Positions 1 through 6,763 of a DNA stretch of 8,731 bases are shown one piece after another. The translations under genes and the position numbers were made by a program. Positions within the stretch are counted from its first letter, which is position 1; each line of letters begins with the position of its first letter. The notes under the pieces were generated by a model. That model was not told where the DNA came from. It saw only the letters and a list, made by a program, of their open reading frames with translations, and made no database searches. Source of the DNA: Flavobacteriaceae bacterium (GTDB taxonomy: Bacteria; Bacteroidota; Bacteroidia; Flavobacteriales; Flavobacteriaceae); NCBI GenBank assembly GCA_027068695.1, contig JAMOMG010000203.1, positions 1 to 8,731 on the forward strand, in the 5' to 3' direction.

Positions 1-369
1 GCTAAAGATAACCAAACCTTAAAAGCAATTCAAGAAGCTGAAGCCTATCCAGGAACATCAATAATTATTGCTTATTCACATTGTGGAGATCACGGATATG
101 ATTTAAGATATGGTGCAGAGCATCAAGTAAAAGCTGTTGAAACAGGTTATTGGCCATTGTTTAGATTTAATCCTTTGGCTGAAAAAGGGAAGAAATTTAG
201 ATTAGATTCTAAAGCTCCTTCAGCACCATTAGAAGACTTTATGTATTCTGAAACTCGTTTTACAAGAGTTGTTAAAGATAATGCAGAAGTAGCTAAAGAA
301 TTATTAGTTGAAGCTCAAAAGAATGTTGACACTCAGTGGGAACGTTTAGAACTTTATAGAAATTTATAA
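1..369 (+). CDS. nifJ: Pyruvate:ferredoxin (flavodoxin) oxidoreductase, C-terminal part (5' end outside window)
   Basis: The frame is open from base 1 and ends at TAA 367-369, giving 122 visible residues. They match the extreme C-terminus of single-chain PFOR, the enzyme that splits pyruvate with CoA into acetyl-CoA and CO2 and passes electrons to ferredoxin or flavodoxin. Seen: IIIAYSHCGDHGYDL near residues 21-35, the variant of the family's thiamine-diphosphate-domain segment that usually reads as a Ser-x-Cys-x-x-His-Gly motif, then AVETGYWPLFRFNP, the near-universal Gly-Tyr-Trp-Pro-Leu block. Full-length members are about 1,170-1,200 residues, so roughly nine tenths of the gene, including the iron-sulfur clusters, lies to the left. 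An internal ATG at 157 is not the start, because the homology runs upstream of it. A strong hairpin terminator follows directly. The family call is secure; preference for ferredoxin or flavodoxin cannot be read here. Confidence 0.92.
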   Translation, partial: AKDNQTLKAIQEAEAYPGTSIIIAYSHCGDHGYDLRYGAEHQVKAVETGYWPLFRFNPLAEKGKKFRLDSKAPSAPLEDFMYSETRFTRVVKDNAEVAKELLVEAQKNVDTQWERLELYRNL

Positions 370-382
370 TTTAGATAAATTT

Positions 383-417
383 AAAAGTGCCAAGTAGAAA
401 ATACTTGGCACTTTTTT
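383..417 (+). terminator. Strong intrinsic terminator after nifJ
   Basis: A perfect 14-bp stem (383-396 pairing with 402-415) with loop GAAAA (397-401). Its core is GTGCCAAGTA/TACTTGGCAC. The 3' arm ends in a six-T run (412-417), and the 5' arm starts with AAAA, so the same hairpin could also stop minus-strand transcription. It begins 13 bases after the nifJ stop. Confidence 0.93.
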
Positions 418-434
418 GTATCTTTAGTTAAAAT

Positions 435-455
435 TACAGTAAGAAATTTACTGTA
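435..455. repeat. Perfect 8-bp inverted repeat in the nifJ-HEPN gap
   Basis: TACAGTAA (435-442) and TTACTGTA (448-455) are exact reverse complements around a 5-base spacer. It lies in the 137-base gap between nifJ and the HEPN-like gene, 51 bases before that gene's ATG. A weak TAnnTTT(A) box, TATCTTTA at 419-426, lies just upstream, so the dyad would sit at or just after a transcription start. It could be an operator or a weak mRNA hairpin. The run of T residues at 467-480 is too distant for a good terminator. Apart from this dyad and the nifJ terminator the gap holds nothing I can identify. Confidence 0.45.
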
Positions 456-506
456 TTAAATGAATCATTTTTATTTTTTTAGAGTATAAAATTAAAAAAT
501 TAACAG

Positions 507-881
507 ATGAAATCAAGATCAGATGCTTTTTTAAAAGAAGCGACAAAGAAACTTCAAATTGCTAAAGAAGAAATGTTTAAACCTGCTGAAGATATTGTAA
601 GTTATTCAGTATGTAAAAACTCACAATTTGCTATTGAGAACTTTTTAAAAGGTTTTTTAACAAAAAATAATGTTAAATTACAACCAAACGAAACAATTGC
701 CACCCTATATAGTAAATGTATTAGCATAGATAATAATTTTAAAGTAATTGAAATGAGTGCTATTGGTTGTAAAAATCACACAATAGATTCTCGCTACTGT
801 TCTGAGGTTAATACTGTAAGTGCTTGCTATGACACAGCAGATAACATTGATACTTATTTAAGAAAAAACAGCATATTATAA
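507..881 (+). CDS. HEPN-like small alpha-helical protein, probably non-catalytic
   Basis: A 124-residue soluble protein, predicted all-helical, with no signal peptide or membrane segment. Its layout resembles HEPN domains: an N-terminal helix (about 5-25), the block SVCKNSQFAIENFLKGFL (34-51), which matches the HEPN signature of small residues followed by A-x-E-x-x-L-K-x-x-L, then a middle helix, SRYC at 95-98 where many HEPN proteins carry an RYP-like turn, and a final helix (about 103-120). Catalytic HEPN RNases carry Arg-x4-6-His in the last helix. Here that helix has no histidine, so RNase activity is unlikely. No nucleotidyltransferase (MNT) partner of the kind paired with HEPN in toxin-antitoxin modules is adjacent; both neighbours are metabolic genes. 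The ATG at 507 is preceded by A-rich sequence without a Shine-Dalgarno. The gene is probably transcribed alone, being bounded by a terminator upstream and a promoter downstream. The fold call is pattern-based and function is unknown. Confidence 0.6.
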   Translation: MKSRSDAFLKEATKKLQIAKEEMFKPAEDIVSYSVCKNSQFAIENFLKGFLTKNNVKLQPNETIATLYSKCISIDNNFKVIEMSAIGCKNHTIDSRYCSEVNTVSACYDTADNIDTYLRKNSIL

Positions 882-898
882 TCTCATTTTATTTTGTG

Positions 899-930
899 TT
901 TGAGAAAGAAAAAAACTTGCTGTACCTTTG
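899..930 (+). promoter_or_regulatory. Bacteroidota-type promoter of the GlmU-like gene
   Basis: TACCTTTG at 923-930 matches the -7 consensus TAnnTTTG of the Bacteroidota primary sigma factor. TTTG at 899-902 serves as the -33 element with a 20-base spacer. Transcription should start near 935, leaving a leader of about 13 bases before the ATG at 948. This is the best promoter in the window. Confidence 0.75.
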
Positions 931-947
931 TGTAAATTACAATTAAA

Positions 948-2123
948 ATGAATTATATTTTATTTGATGGAACAACTCGTAATGCACTTTTACCTTTAAC
1001 GTATACAAAACCAGTTGCAGATTTACGAATAGGTATACTCACCATTCGTGAGAAATGGGAAAAACAATTAGGATATACAACATCTACACTTACTGAAGAT
1101 TACTTAGAAGAAAAGTATCCAATGGTTGAAATGGAGCAAAACATTATGATAAATGCTTCCTTTTTACCAACAAAATTATTGATTAAACAAATTAAGGAAC
1201 TAAAAGATAACCAGGCTATCTTTAAAAATGAAGATGTGATAGCATTTTATACAACTGAATCTCAAGACGAGGTTGATTTTAAGAAATACAAACAAATCGA
1301 GTATACAGCAGAAGTATTTCAAATTAAAAATACATGGGATTTATTTTCCTTAAATGATAAGGCTATTAGAGATGATTTTGAATTAATAACTAAAGGAAGA
1401 AAATCACAACCAATACCTGAAGGTGTTCAATATTTAAATAAGGATCATATATTTATTGAGAAAGGAGCTAAAATTACCTTTTCAGTTTTAAATGCAAGTA
1501 AAGGACCTATTTATATAGGTAAAAATACTGAGGTGATGGAGGGAAGTTTAATTAGAGGGCCTTTTAGTTTAGGAGAAAATGCTGTAGTTAAAATGGGAGC
1601 TAAAATTTATGGAGCAACCACAATTGGCCCACATTGTACAGTAGGAGGAGAAGTGAAAAATGCTGTGCTAATGGCATATTCAAATAAAGGACATGAGGGA
1701 TATTTAGGAGATTCAGTATTAGGTGAATGGTGTAATATTGGAGCAGATTCAAATAACTCTAACCTAAAAAATAACTATTCACAAGTTAGGTTATGGAATT
1801 ATGAAACTGAAAGCTTTACTAAAACAGGCTTACAATTTTGTGGCTTAATTATGGGAGACCATTCTAAATGTGCTATCAATACAATGTTTAATACAGGAAC
1901 TGTTGTAGGTGTTAGTACCAATATTTATGGAAGTAATTTTCCAAGGAATTTTATACCATCTTTTAGTTGGGGAGGTGCTTCAGGATTTTCAACATATCAA
2001 ATTAATAAAGCCAACGAAACCGCTCAATTGGTAATGCAGCGAAAAGGAATAGAGTTTGATGAAAAAGAACAGAGAATTTTAACACACATTTTTGAAATTA
2101 CTAAAAAGTATAGAAATTACTAA
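948..2123 (+). CDS. GlmU-like bifunctional sugar nucleotidyltransferase/acetyltransferase (Bacteroidota type)
   Basis: 391 residues, matching the alternative GlmU family of Bacteroidota, which is assigned the last steps of UDP-N-acetylglucosamine synthesis (acetylation and uridylylation of glucosamine-1-phosphate) for peptidoglycan and surface glycans. Seen: an N-terminal nucleotidyltransferase-like domain (about 1-150) opening with ILFDGTTRNALLPLTYTKP and RIGILTIREKW (6-37), the family hallmark, without the LxxGxGTRM loop of classical GlmU. From about 168 to 340 is a left-handed beta-helix of isoleucine-rich hexapeptide turns (IYIGKN, TTIGPHCTVGG). His249 in KGHEGYLGDS and the stretch IGADSNNSNLKNNY (about 264-277) match the conserved acyltransferase active-site region. 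At 391 residues it is shorter than the roughly 455 of E. coli GlmU, as expected for this branch. The ATG lies 17 bases past a strong promoter box. Family membership is firm; the exact sugar substrate is taken from the family and not visible. Confidence 0.9.
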   Translation: MNYILFDGTTRNALLPLTYTKPVADLRIGILTIREKWEKQLGYTTSTLTEDYLEEKYPMVEMEQNIMINASFLPTKLLIKQIKELKDNQAIFKNEDVIAFYTTESQDEVDFKKYKQIEYTAEVFQIKNTWDLFSLNDKAIRDDFELITKGRKSQPIPEGVQYLNKDHIFIEKGAKITFSVLNASKGPIYIGKNTEVMEGSLIRGPFSLGENAVVKMGAKIYGATTIGPHCTVGGEVKNAVLMAYSNKGHEGYLGDSVLGEWCNIGADSNNSNLKNNYSQVRLWNYETESFTKTGLQFCGLIMGDHSKCAINTMFNTGTVVGVSTNIYGSNFPRNFIPSFSWGGASGFSTYQINKANETAQLVMQRKGIEFDEKEQRILTHIFEITKKYRNY

Positions 2124-2150
2124 AATATATTTTTTATTATTCATTTTATT

Positions 2151-2170
2151 ACCTAGGAAATAGGTTTTTA
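2151..2170 (+). terminator. Weak candidate terminator after the GlmU-like gene
   Basis: ACCTA (2151-2155) pairs with TAGGT (2161-2165) around loop GGAAA, followed by TTTTTAATTT. It lies 27 bases after the stop. The stem is only 5 bp, so efficiency is doubtful. The rest of the 123-base gap (2124-2246) is A+T-rich and contains no ATG on the plus strand. Confidence 0.4.
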
Positions 2171-2215
2171 ATTTGTAATATATCAATTAAACATAGCTAA
2201 ACAGGTTTAATTCTG

Positions 2216-2223
2216 TATATTTA
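2216..2223 (+). promoter_or_regulatory. Weak -7 box before the YiiX-like gene
   Basis: TATATTTA matches TAnnTTTG at five of six fixed positions. A start near 2228 would leave about 19 bases before the TTG codon at 2247, similar to leaders elsewhere in the window. No TTG/TTTG -33 element is seen at the right spacing, so this is tentative. A second imperfect box, TATTTTG at 2243-2249, overlaps the TTG start itself. Confidence 0.35.
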
Positions 2224-2246
2224 CGCTATAAAACTAAGTTCGTATT

Positions 2247-3824
2247 TTGTTTTTTTTTGGTTATTCTACAAAAAGGTTTATCAACACTTCAAAACTTAAG
2301 AAAGTAAATTTCAATATACTCTGTAAAAGGAGTAGTTTACTTATTTTGATATTTATACTATCTATCAAATTAAATTTTAGTCAAAGTATCGAAAAAAAAA
2401 TCGTTACAATTGACCAGATAAATAAATTAACTAGTAGTGTTGAGGGAAATTATAGAAAATACTTAAATCTACTTGAAAAGCACAAAAATGTCCAAAAACA
2501 ATTATTGGATAGTACAGATTATTTTAAGAAAATAAGAAAAAGAGATTATGTTTTGAATGGAAAAGATATCCATATGATTAACCTTTCATTTTCTAATAGA
2601 ATAAAATTACTTAATCAATCACTTACGTTTTCAAATATTGATAAAAAAAATAAAGAGAACGTACGTTTATATAATTTAATTTCTACACATATAAAAATAA
2701 TATTATTAGAGACATATATGTTACAACAAAAGATTGTTGGGCAAAATTCAAAAGTAAATAACCTTATTAATGAAGAAAATAAATTATATAGGAAAGACAA
2801 AAAATCATTAAAAAAAATTAAAAAAAATATAATTTCAAAAAAGTATAGGGAATCTATACTTAATGCTTGGAATGCTTCTGAAGTATTAAATGAAAATGAT
2901 TTTAATCAAAAGAAAAATACTACTATTGCTAATAAAATTATAAAAACAAATTACTACCAACACTTTTTATTAAACTCTAAAAGTATTAGAGACTCTAAAA
3001 GATATTTTAGAAAATTAATCAATAAGAGGAGTTCCTTAAATACAACTGTTAACTTTAACAACTTTGTGAATAGCATTTTGTCTAAGCTTTCTAATTTTGT
3101 TGGGAATTTTGTTGGGATATTTGCTATAAGAAAAGGTAAATTATTTAATAATATGGTTTTTATACACAGTTCGTTAAAACTTTTACAGCCTTTAGATATT
3201 CTTTTAGAAAAAACTCCTTTTAGGTTGACAGATAAGTTTATACCTGGGTTCTGGGGACATGCAGCAATTTATGTGGGTAATGAAACTCAATTGAAAAAAT
3301 TAGGAATATGGGACAATCCTATAGTTTTAAAATATCGAGAAGAGATTAGAAAAGGAAAAGTAATTGTTGAAGCATTGAGAAGTAATGTAGCATTTAATTC
3401 TTTTCAACATTTTACTAATATTGATGATTATGCTCAATTGAGATTAAATAAAGAACTTACAATTGAGAAAAAAAAGGAGATGATTTTAAGAGTCTTTGCT
3501 CAAATTGGTAAAAAATATGATTTTAGATATAATGTAGAATCTAGTGAGAAAATTATTTGTTCAGAATTACACTATATAATATTTGATAATGTGAGATTTA
3601 ATACTAAAAGGATAATGGGAATTAATACAATTTCGGTAGACCAAGTGGCAGAACAAGGATTAAAAGAGGAAGCATTCTATCCTGTTAATTTATACTTAGA
3701 TGGAATTAAAGTTGAAAATAACAGAATTATTGAGATATATAATCAACTTTTAATTGCAAAAAATAAAGAAATACGAAAATTAAAAAAGAGTGTTCATCAA
3801 ACTAATCAATACTTTGAAAATTAA
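2247..3824 (+). CDS. Exported protein with C-terminal YiiX-like (permuted NlpC/P60) thiol hydrolase domain
   Basis: 525 residues. The frame opens after stop TAA 2235-2237 and has no ATG before residue 110, so TTG at 2247 is the likely start. Residues 1-30 are basic, 31-42 hydrophobic (LLILIFILSIKL), then NFSQS, a typical Bacteroidota signal-peptide end near residue 46. Residues about 47-300 are Lys/Asn/Ile-rich and helix-prone, with no domain I recognise. From about 310 the sequence fits the YiiX/YebB-like C92 group: LQPLDILLEK, then GFWGHAAIYVG with His338, VIVEAL with Glu375, and IICSEL with Cys438. This His-Glu-Cys order is that of circularly permuted papain-like NlpC/P60 enzymes, which act on amide or thioester bonds in peptidoglycan peptides or lipids; the substrate here is unknown. 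All three catalytic residues are present, so activity is plausible, outside the cytoplasm. Composition is extreme: stretches 2761-2820 and 2881-2940 each have 9 G+C in 60, against 19 in 60 at 4141-4200 in mnmA. This may mark an accessory gene or weak selection on a low-complexity region. Confidence 0.75.
   Translation: MFFFGYSTKRFINTSKLKKVNFNILCKRSSLLILIFILSIKLNFSQSIEKKIVTIDQINKLTSSVEGNYRKYLNLLEKHKNVQKQLLDSTDYFKKIRKRDYVLNGKDIHMINLSFSNRIKLLNQSLTFSNIDKKNKENVRLYNLISTHIKIILLETYMLQQKIVGQNSKVNNLINEENKLYRKDKKSLKKIKKNIISKKYRESILNAWNASEVLNENDFNQKKNTTIANKIIKTNYYQHFLLNSKSIRDSKRYFRKLINKRSSLNTTVNFNNFVNSILSKLSNFVGNFVGIFAIRKGKLFNNMVFIHSSLKLLQPLDILLEKTPFRLTDKFIPGFWGHAAIYVGNETQLKKLGIWDNPIVLKYREEIRKGKVIVEALRSNVAFNSFQHFTNIDDYAQLRLNKELTIEKKKEMILRVFAQIGKKYDFRYNVESSEKIICSELHYIIFDNVRFNTKRIMGINTISVDQVAEQGLKEEAFYPVNLYLDGIKVENNRIIEIYNQLLIAKNKEIRKLKKSVHQTNQYFEN
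3093..3116 (+). repeat. 12-bp perfect tandem duplication inside the YiiX-like gene
   Basis: AATTTTGTTGGG occurs twice head to tail (3093-3104 and 3105-3116). It is in frame and encodes NFVG twice (residues 283-290), just before the hydrolase domain. Probably a slippage duplication, possibly length-variable between strains. Confidence 0.85.
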
Positions 3825-3848
3825 CTTTTCCTTCATAAAACTTATCTG

Positions 3849-3856
3849 TAACTTTG
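3849..3856 (+). promoter_or_regulatory. -7 promoter box of mnmA
   Basis: TAACTTTG is an exact match to TAnnTTTG and ends 19 bases before the GTG start. TTTTC at 3826-3830 lies at about -33 spacing but lacks the G of TTTG. Transcription should start near 3861, giving a leader of about 15 bases and making mnmA independent of the gene upstream. Confidence 0.6.
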
Positions 3857-3875
3857 TAAGCTAAAATAGTAATAA

Positions 3876-5063
3876 GTGAAACGTGTAATTGTTGGCCTCT
3901 CAGGAGGAGTTGATAGTAGTGTTGCTGCATATTTGTTAAAAGAGCAAGGGTATGATGTGATAGGCTTGTTTATGAAAAATTGGCATGATGATTCAGTAAC
4001 TATTTCAAATGAGTGTCCTTGGTTAGAAGATAGCAATGATGCAATGTTGGTTGCTGATAAATTAGGCATTCCATTTCAAGTAGTAGATTTAAGTGAGCAA
4101 TATAAAGAGCGTATTGTAGATTATATGTTTAGAGAATATGAAATGGGACGTACACCAAATCCTGATGTTTTATGTAATAGAGAGATTAAATTTGATGTGT
4201 TTTTAAAAATTTCAGAAGAATTAGGAGCAGATTATGTGGCAACAGGTCACTATTGTAGAAAAGGAGAAGAAGAGATTAAAGGAAAAATAATATATAAATT
4301 ATTAGCAGGAACAGATAATAATAAAGATCAATCTTATTTTTTATGCCAATTATCTCAAAAACAGTTATCGAAAGCGCTATTTCCAATTGGTGAGTTAACA
4401 AAACCAGAAGTTCGTAAAATAGCAGCTGAACAAGATTTGATTACAGCAGAAAAAAAAGACTCTCAAGGATTATGTTTTATTGGAAAAGTACGATTACCCG
4501 AATTTTTACAACAAAAATTACAGCCAAAAGAAGGTGTAATTGTTAAAATTCCAAGTGATTCAAAAATTTATGACAGGCAAATTCCAATATTTGAAACTAA
4601 AGAAAAAGAATTGGAGTTTTTTGCAACTAAATATAACTACAATATTACAGATGGTAAAATTGTTGGAAAACATCAAGGGGCACATTATTTTACTAAAGGT
4701 CAACGTAAAGGATTGGCAGTTGGAGGTATGAAAGAGCCTCTATTTGTGATAGAAACGGATGTTGTACAAAATGTTATTTATGTTGGAGAAGGTAAAAGTC
4801 ATAAAGGGTTGTACAGAAATACATTGTTTATTACAAATGAAGAACTGCATTGGATTCGGAAAGATTTAGTCCTAAAAAAAGGTGAGTCAATGAAAGTTAA
4901 AAGCCGCATTAGGTATCGACAAAAACTAGAAAAGGCAACGCTGTACAAGGTTGAAAAAGGGATGTATGTTCAATTTGAAAACAATCAATCTGCGATAACT
5001 GAAGGACAATTTGTAGCTTGGTATGTGAATGATGAATTATTAGGATCAGGTGTAATAGCTTAA
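3876..5063 (+). CDS. mnmA: tRNA-specific 2-thiouridylase MnmA
   Basis: 395 residues. MnmA installs the 2-thio group on the wobble uridine (U34) of tRNA-Lys, -Glu and -Gln, using ATP to adenylate the base and a persulfide relayed from a cysteine desulfurase. Seen: the PP-loop ATP-binding motif LSGGVDSS (8-15); [16 protein letters not shown] (91-106) with catalytic Cys100; VATGHY (121-126); DQSYFL (151-156); and DSQGLCFIG (195-203) with Cys200, the second cysteine that carries the persulfide. The C-terminal beta-barrel region contains GQRKGL and ends with EGQFVAWY before the terminus. It is about 27 residues longer than E. coli MnmA, mostly from extra sequence around residues 225-265, as is usual in Bacteroidota. 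GTG at 3876 is the only possible start: stop TAA (3873-3875) immediately precedes it and the PP-loop begins at residue 8. A complete, ordinary housekeeping gene. Confidence 0.97.
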   Translation: MKRVIVGLSGGVDSSVAAYLLKEQGYDVIGLFMKNWHDDSVTISNECPWLEDSNDAMLVADKLGIPFQVVDLSEQYKERIVDYMFREYEMGRTPNPDVLCNREIKFDVFLKISEELGADYVATGHYCRKGEEEIKGKIIYKLLAGTDNNKDQSYFLCQLSQKQLSKALFPIGELTKPEVRKIAAEQDLITAEKKDSQGLCFIGKVRLPEFLQQKLQPKEGVIVKIPSDSKIYDRQIPIFETKEKELEFFATKYNYNITDGKIVGKHQGAHYFTKGQRKGLAVGGMKEPLFVIETDVVQNVIYVGEGKSHKGLYRNTLFITNEELHWIRKDLVLKKGESMKVKSRIRYRQKLEKATLYKVEKGMYVQFENNQSAITEGQFVAWYVNDELLGSGVIA

Positions 5064-5104
5064 CCTTTAATGCTTTTAAAGTGAAAAGATTCAATTAAAA
5101 TCAG

Positions 5105-5112
5105 TAATTTTG
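5105..5112 (+). promoter_or_regulatory. -7 promoter box of the subtilase-flavoprotein pair
   Basis: TAATTTTG matches TAnnTTTG exactly, 28 bases before the GTG start at 5141. No clear TTTG lies 17-23 bases upstream, so the -33 element is weak. It would drive both the subtilase gene and the abutting flavoprotein gene. Confidence 0.5.
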
Positions 5113-5140
5113 AGTATATATAATCCCCAATTAAATTAAT

Positions 5141-6763
5141 GTGAAAATAAAGTTACTCTTAATTTTTTTACTTTTTTCATCGGTAAAACTATTTGCTCAG
5201 GTAGAAGATGCTTGGGTTTATTTTAGTGATAAGCCCAGTGAAACAGTATTTGTATCAGCACCTTTAACAATGCTAACCCAAAGAGCTATAGATAGAAGAA
5301 CTCGTTATAATATACCTATAGATTTTAAAGATATACCGGTTGAGGCATCATACATTGCTCAAGTTCAAAGCGCTGTAGGTATAAATGTAAAAGCAAAATC
5401 TAAATGGTTAAACGCTGTACACGTACAAGGACTTCAAAGTGATATTAACAATTTATTAAATTTAAATTTTGTTGTACAAATTGAATATGCCAATAAATCA
5501 TTAAATACCAGTGGTAAAGAGGTTATACATAAAAAAAATATTCAAAAGAAAAAAAGTTTAGATTTTAAAACCGATTTTAATTATGGAAATGCATCCAATC
5601 AAATTCAAATGTTAAAAGGTGATGTATTACATCAAAATAATTTCACAGGTGATGGTATACAAATTGCTATAATTGATGCAGGGTTTCCTGATGTAGATAA
5701 TTTTACGGCTTTTCAAGTTATAAGAGAAAATAATCAAATTTTAGGAGGGTACGATTTTGTGAATAGAAATGATAATTTTTATTCAGGTCATTATCATGGT
5801 ATGTCAGTCCTTTCAACAATTGCAGGGTATATTGATAATGAATTTATAGGTACTGCACCTAATGCTAAATTTTACTTGTTTATTTCTGAAGATTATTTAA
5901 ATGAAACCCCACTTGAAGAAAGTTTATGGGTTGAAGCTGCAGAAAGAGCCGATAGCTTGGGTGTTGATGTCATAAATACATCATTGGGATATACAACTTT
6001 CGACAATCCAAACTATAATTATTCGTATAATGATATGGATGGTCAAACAACATTTATTTCAAGAGGTGCTGAAATAGCTTTTTCTCGAGGAATGATTGTA
6101 GTTAACGCAGCTGGTAATGAAGGAAGTAGTTCTTGGAAATATATTAGTGCCCCAGCTGATGCCCCTTCAGTTTTAAGTATTGGTGCTGTAGACGCTTTTG
6201 GCGTAATTGCTAATTTTAGTTCATTTGGCCCAACAGTTGATGGTAGAATAAAACCAGATGTTTGTGCGCAAGGAGCCAATGTTTATATTATAAATTCTTC
6301 TGGTAATATTGCTACATCTAATGGAACCTCTTTTGCCTCTCCAATAATAACTGGTGTTATTGCTTGTTTGTGGCAAGCATTTCCAAATAAAACAAATGCA
6401 GAAATTATTCAGTTAGTTAAAGAATCGTCACATTTATATACAAATCCTACAGCTCAGGAGGGATATGGAATTCCAGATTTTGAAGTTGTGTATGATATTC
6501 TTGATCTTGAAAAAAAGGAAAATGAAATTACAGATTTTTTATTGTTTCCAAATCCAGCAAAAACTAGTATTAATTTTAAATTCCCAGTAGATGTTGAAAA
6601 TATAGGAGTTAGTATATATAATTTATTAGGGAAAAAAGTTTTTCAAAAAAATATTCAAAAGAATAACCCTACAGCCGATATTTCTTATTTGGCAAAGGGA
6701 ATTTATATGGTTCAAATAGAAGGAGATAATAACATTAAAACACTAAAACTACTCAAAAATTAA
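5141..6763 (+). CDS. Secreted S8 family serine peptidase (subtilase) with T9SS sorting domain
   Basis: 540 residues. In order: a signal peptide MKIKLLLIFLLFSSVKLFAQ (1-20); a propeptide-like region (about 21-165) opening with AWVYFSDKP and containing LTQRAIDRR, a pattern common in flavobacterial secreted subtilases; the peptidase S8 domain (about 166-440) with the full triad Asp179 (AIIDAGF), His219 (YHGMSVL) and Ser397 (NGTSFASP), plus oxyanion Asn326 (AAGNEGS); and a C-terminal type A sorting domain (about 466-540) starting FLLFPNPAKTSINF and ending KGIYMVQIEGD...KTLKLLKN. The protein should cross the inner membrane by Sec and the outer membrane by the type IX system, which removes the sorting domain, and then act as an extracellular or surface endopeptidase. 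GTG 5141 is forced: stop TAA at 5132-5134 lies just upstream in frame and no ATG precedes the signal peptide. The stop TAA is directly followed by the ATG of the next gene, so the two are probably co-transcribed. Confidence 0.95.
   Translation: MKIKLLLIFLLFSSVKLFAQVEDAWVYFSDKPSETVFVSAPLTMLTQRAIDRRTRYNIPIDFKDIPVEASYIAQVQSAVGINVKAKSKWLNAVHVQGLQSDINNLLNLNFVVQIEYANKSLNTSGKEVIHKKNIQKKKSLDFKTDFNYGNASNQIQMLKGDVLHQNNFTGDGIQIAIIDAGFPDVDNFTAFQVIRENNQILGGYDFVNRNDNFYSGHYHGMSVLSTIAGYIDNEFIGTAPNAKFYLFISEDYLNETPLEESLWVEAAERADSLGVDVINTSLGYTTFDNPNYNYSYNDMDGQTTFISRGAEIAFSRGMIVVNAAGNEGSSSWKYISAPADAPSVLSIGAVDAFGVIANFSSFGPTVDGRIKPDVCAQGANVYIINSSGNIATSNGTSFASPIITGVIACLWQAFPNKTNAEIIQLVKESSHLYTNPTAQEGYGIPDFEVVYDILDLEKKENEITDFLLFPNPAKTSINFKFPVDVENIGVSIYNLLGKKVFQKNIQKNNPTADISYLAKGIYMVQIEGDNNIKTLKLLKN

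Noticed and set aside
2615..2800. Minus-strand open frame of 61 codons inside the YiiX-like gene
   Set aside because: It lies antisense to a gene with clear motifs, in very A+T-rich sequence, and resembles no protein I recognise.
2974..3001. Direct repeat ACTCTAAAAG (2974-2983 and 2992-3001)
   Set aside because: It is short, A+T-rich and inside coding sequence, with no sign of insertion or target-site duplication.
5065..5081. Hairpin CTTTAA-TGCTT-TTAAAG after mnmA as a terminator
   Set aside because: The six-pair stem is almost all A-T and no T run follows it, so it is unlikely to terminate.
6043..6279. Minus-strand open frame of 78 codons inside the subtilase gene
   Set aside because: It is antisense to the catalytic core, where the plus frame shows Asn326 and flanking conserved residues; the minus translation resembles nothing.
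5535..6665. Repeated AAATATTCAAAAGAA in the subtilase gene (near 5539 and 6650)
   Set aside because: It encodes similar Lys-Asn-Ile-Gln-Lys stretches in linker-like positions; chance is likely in A-rich coding sequence and there is no wider duplication.
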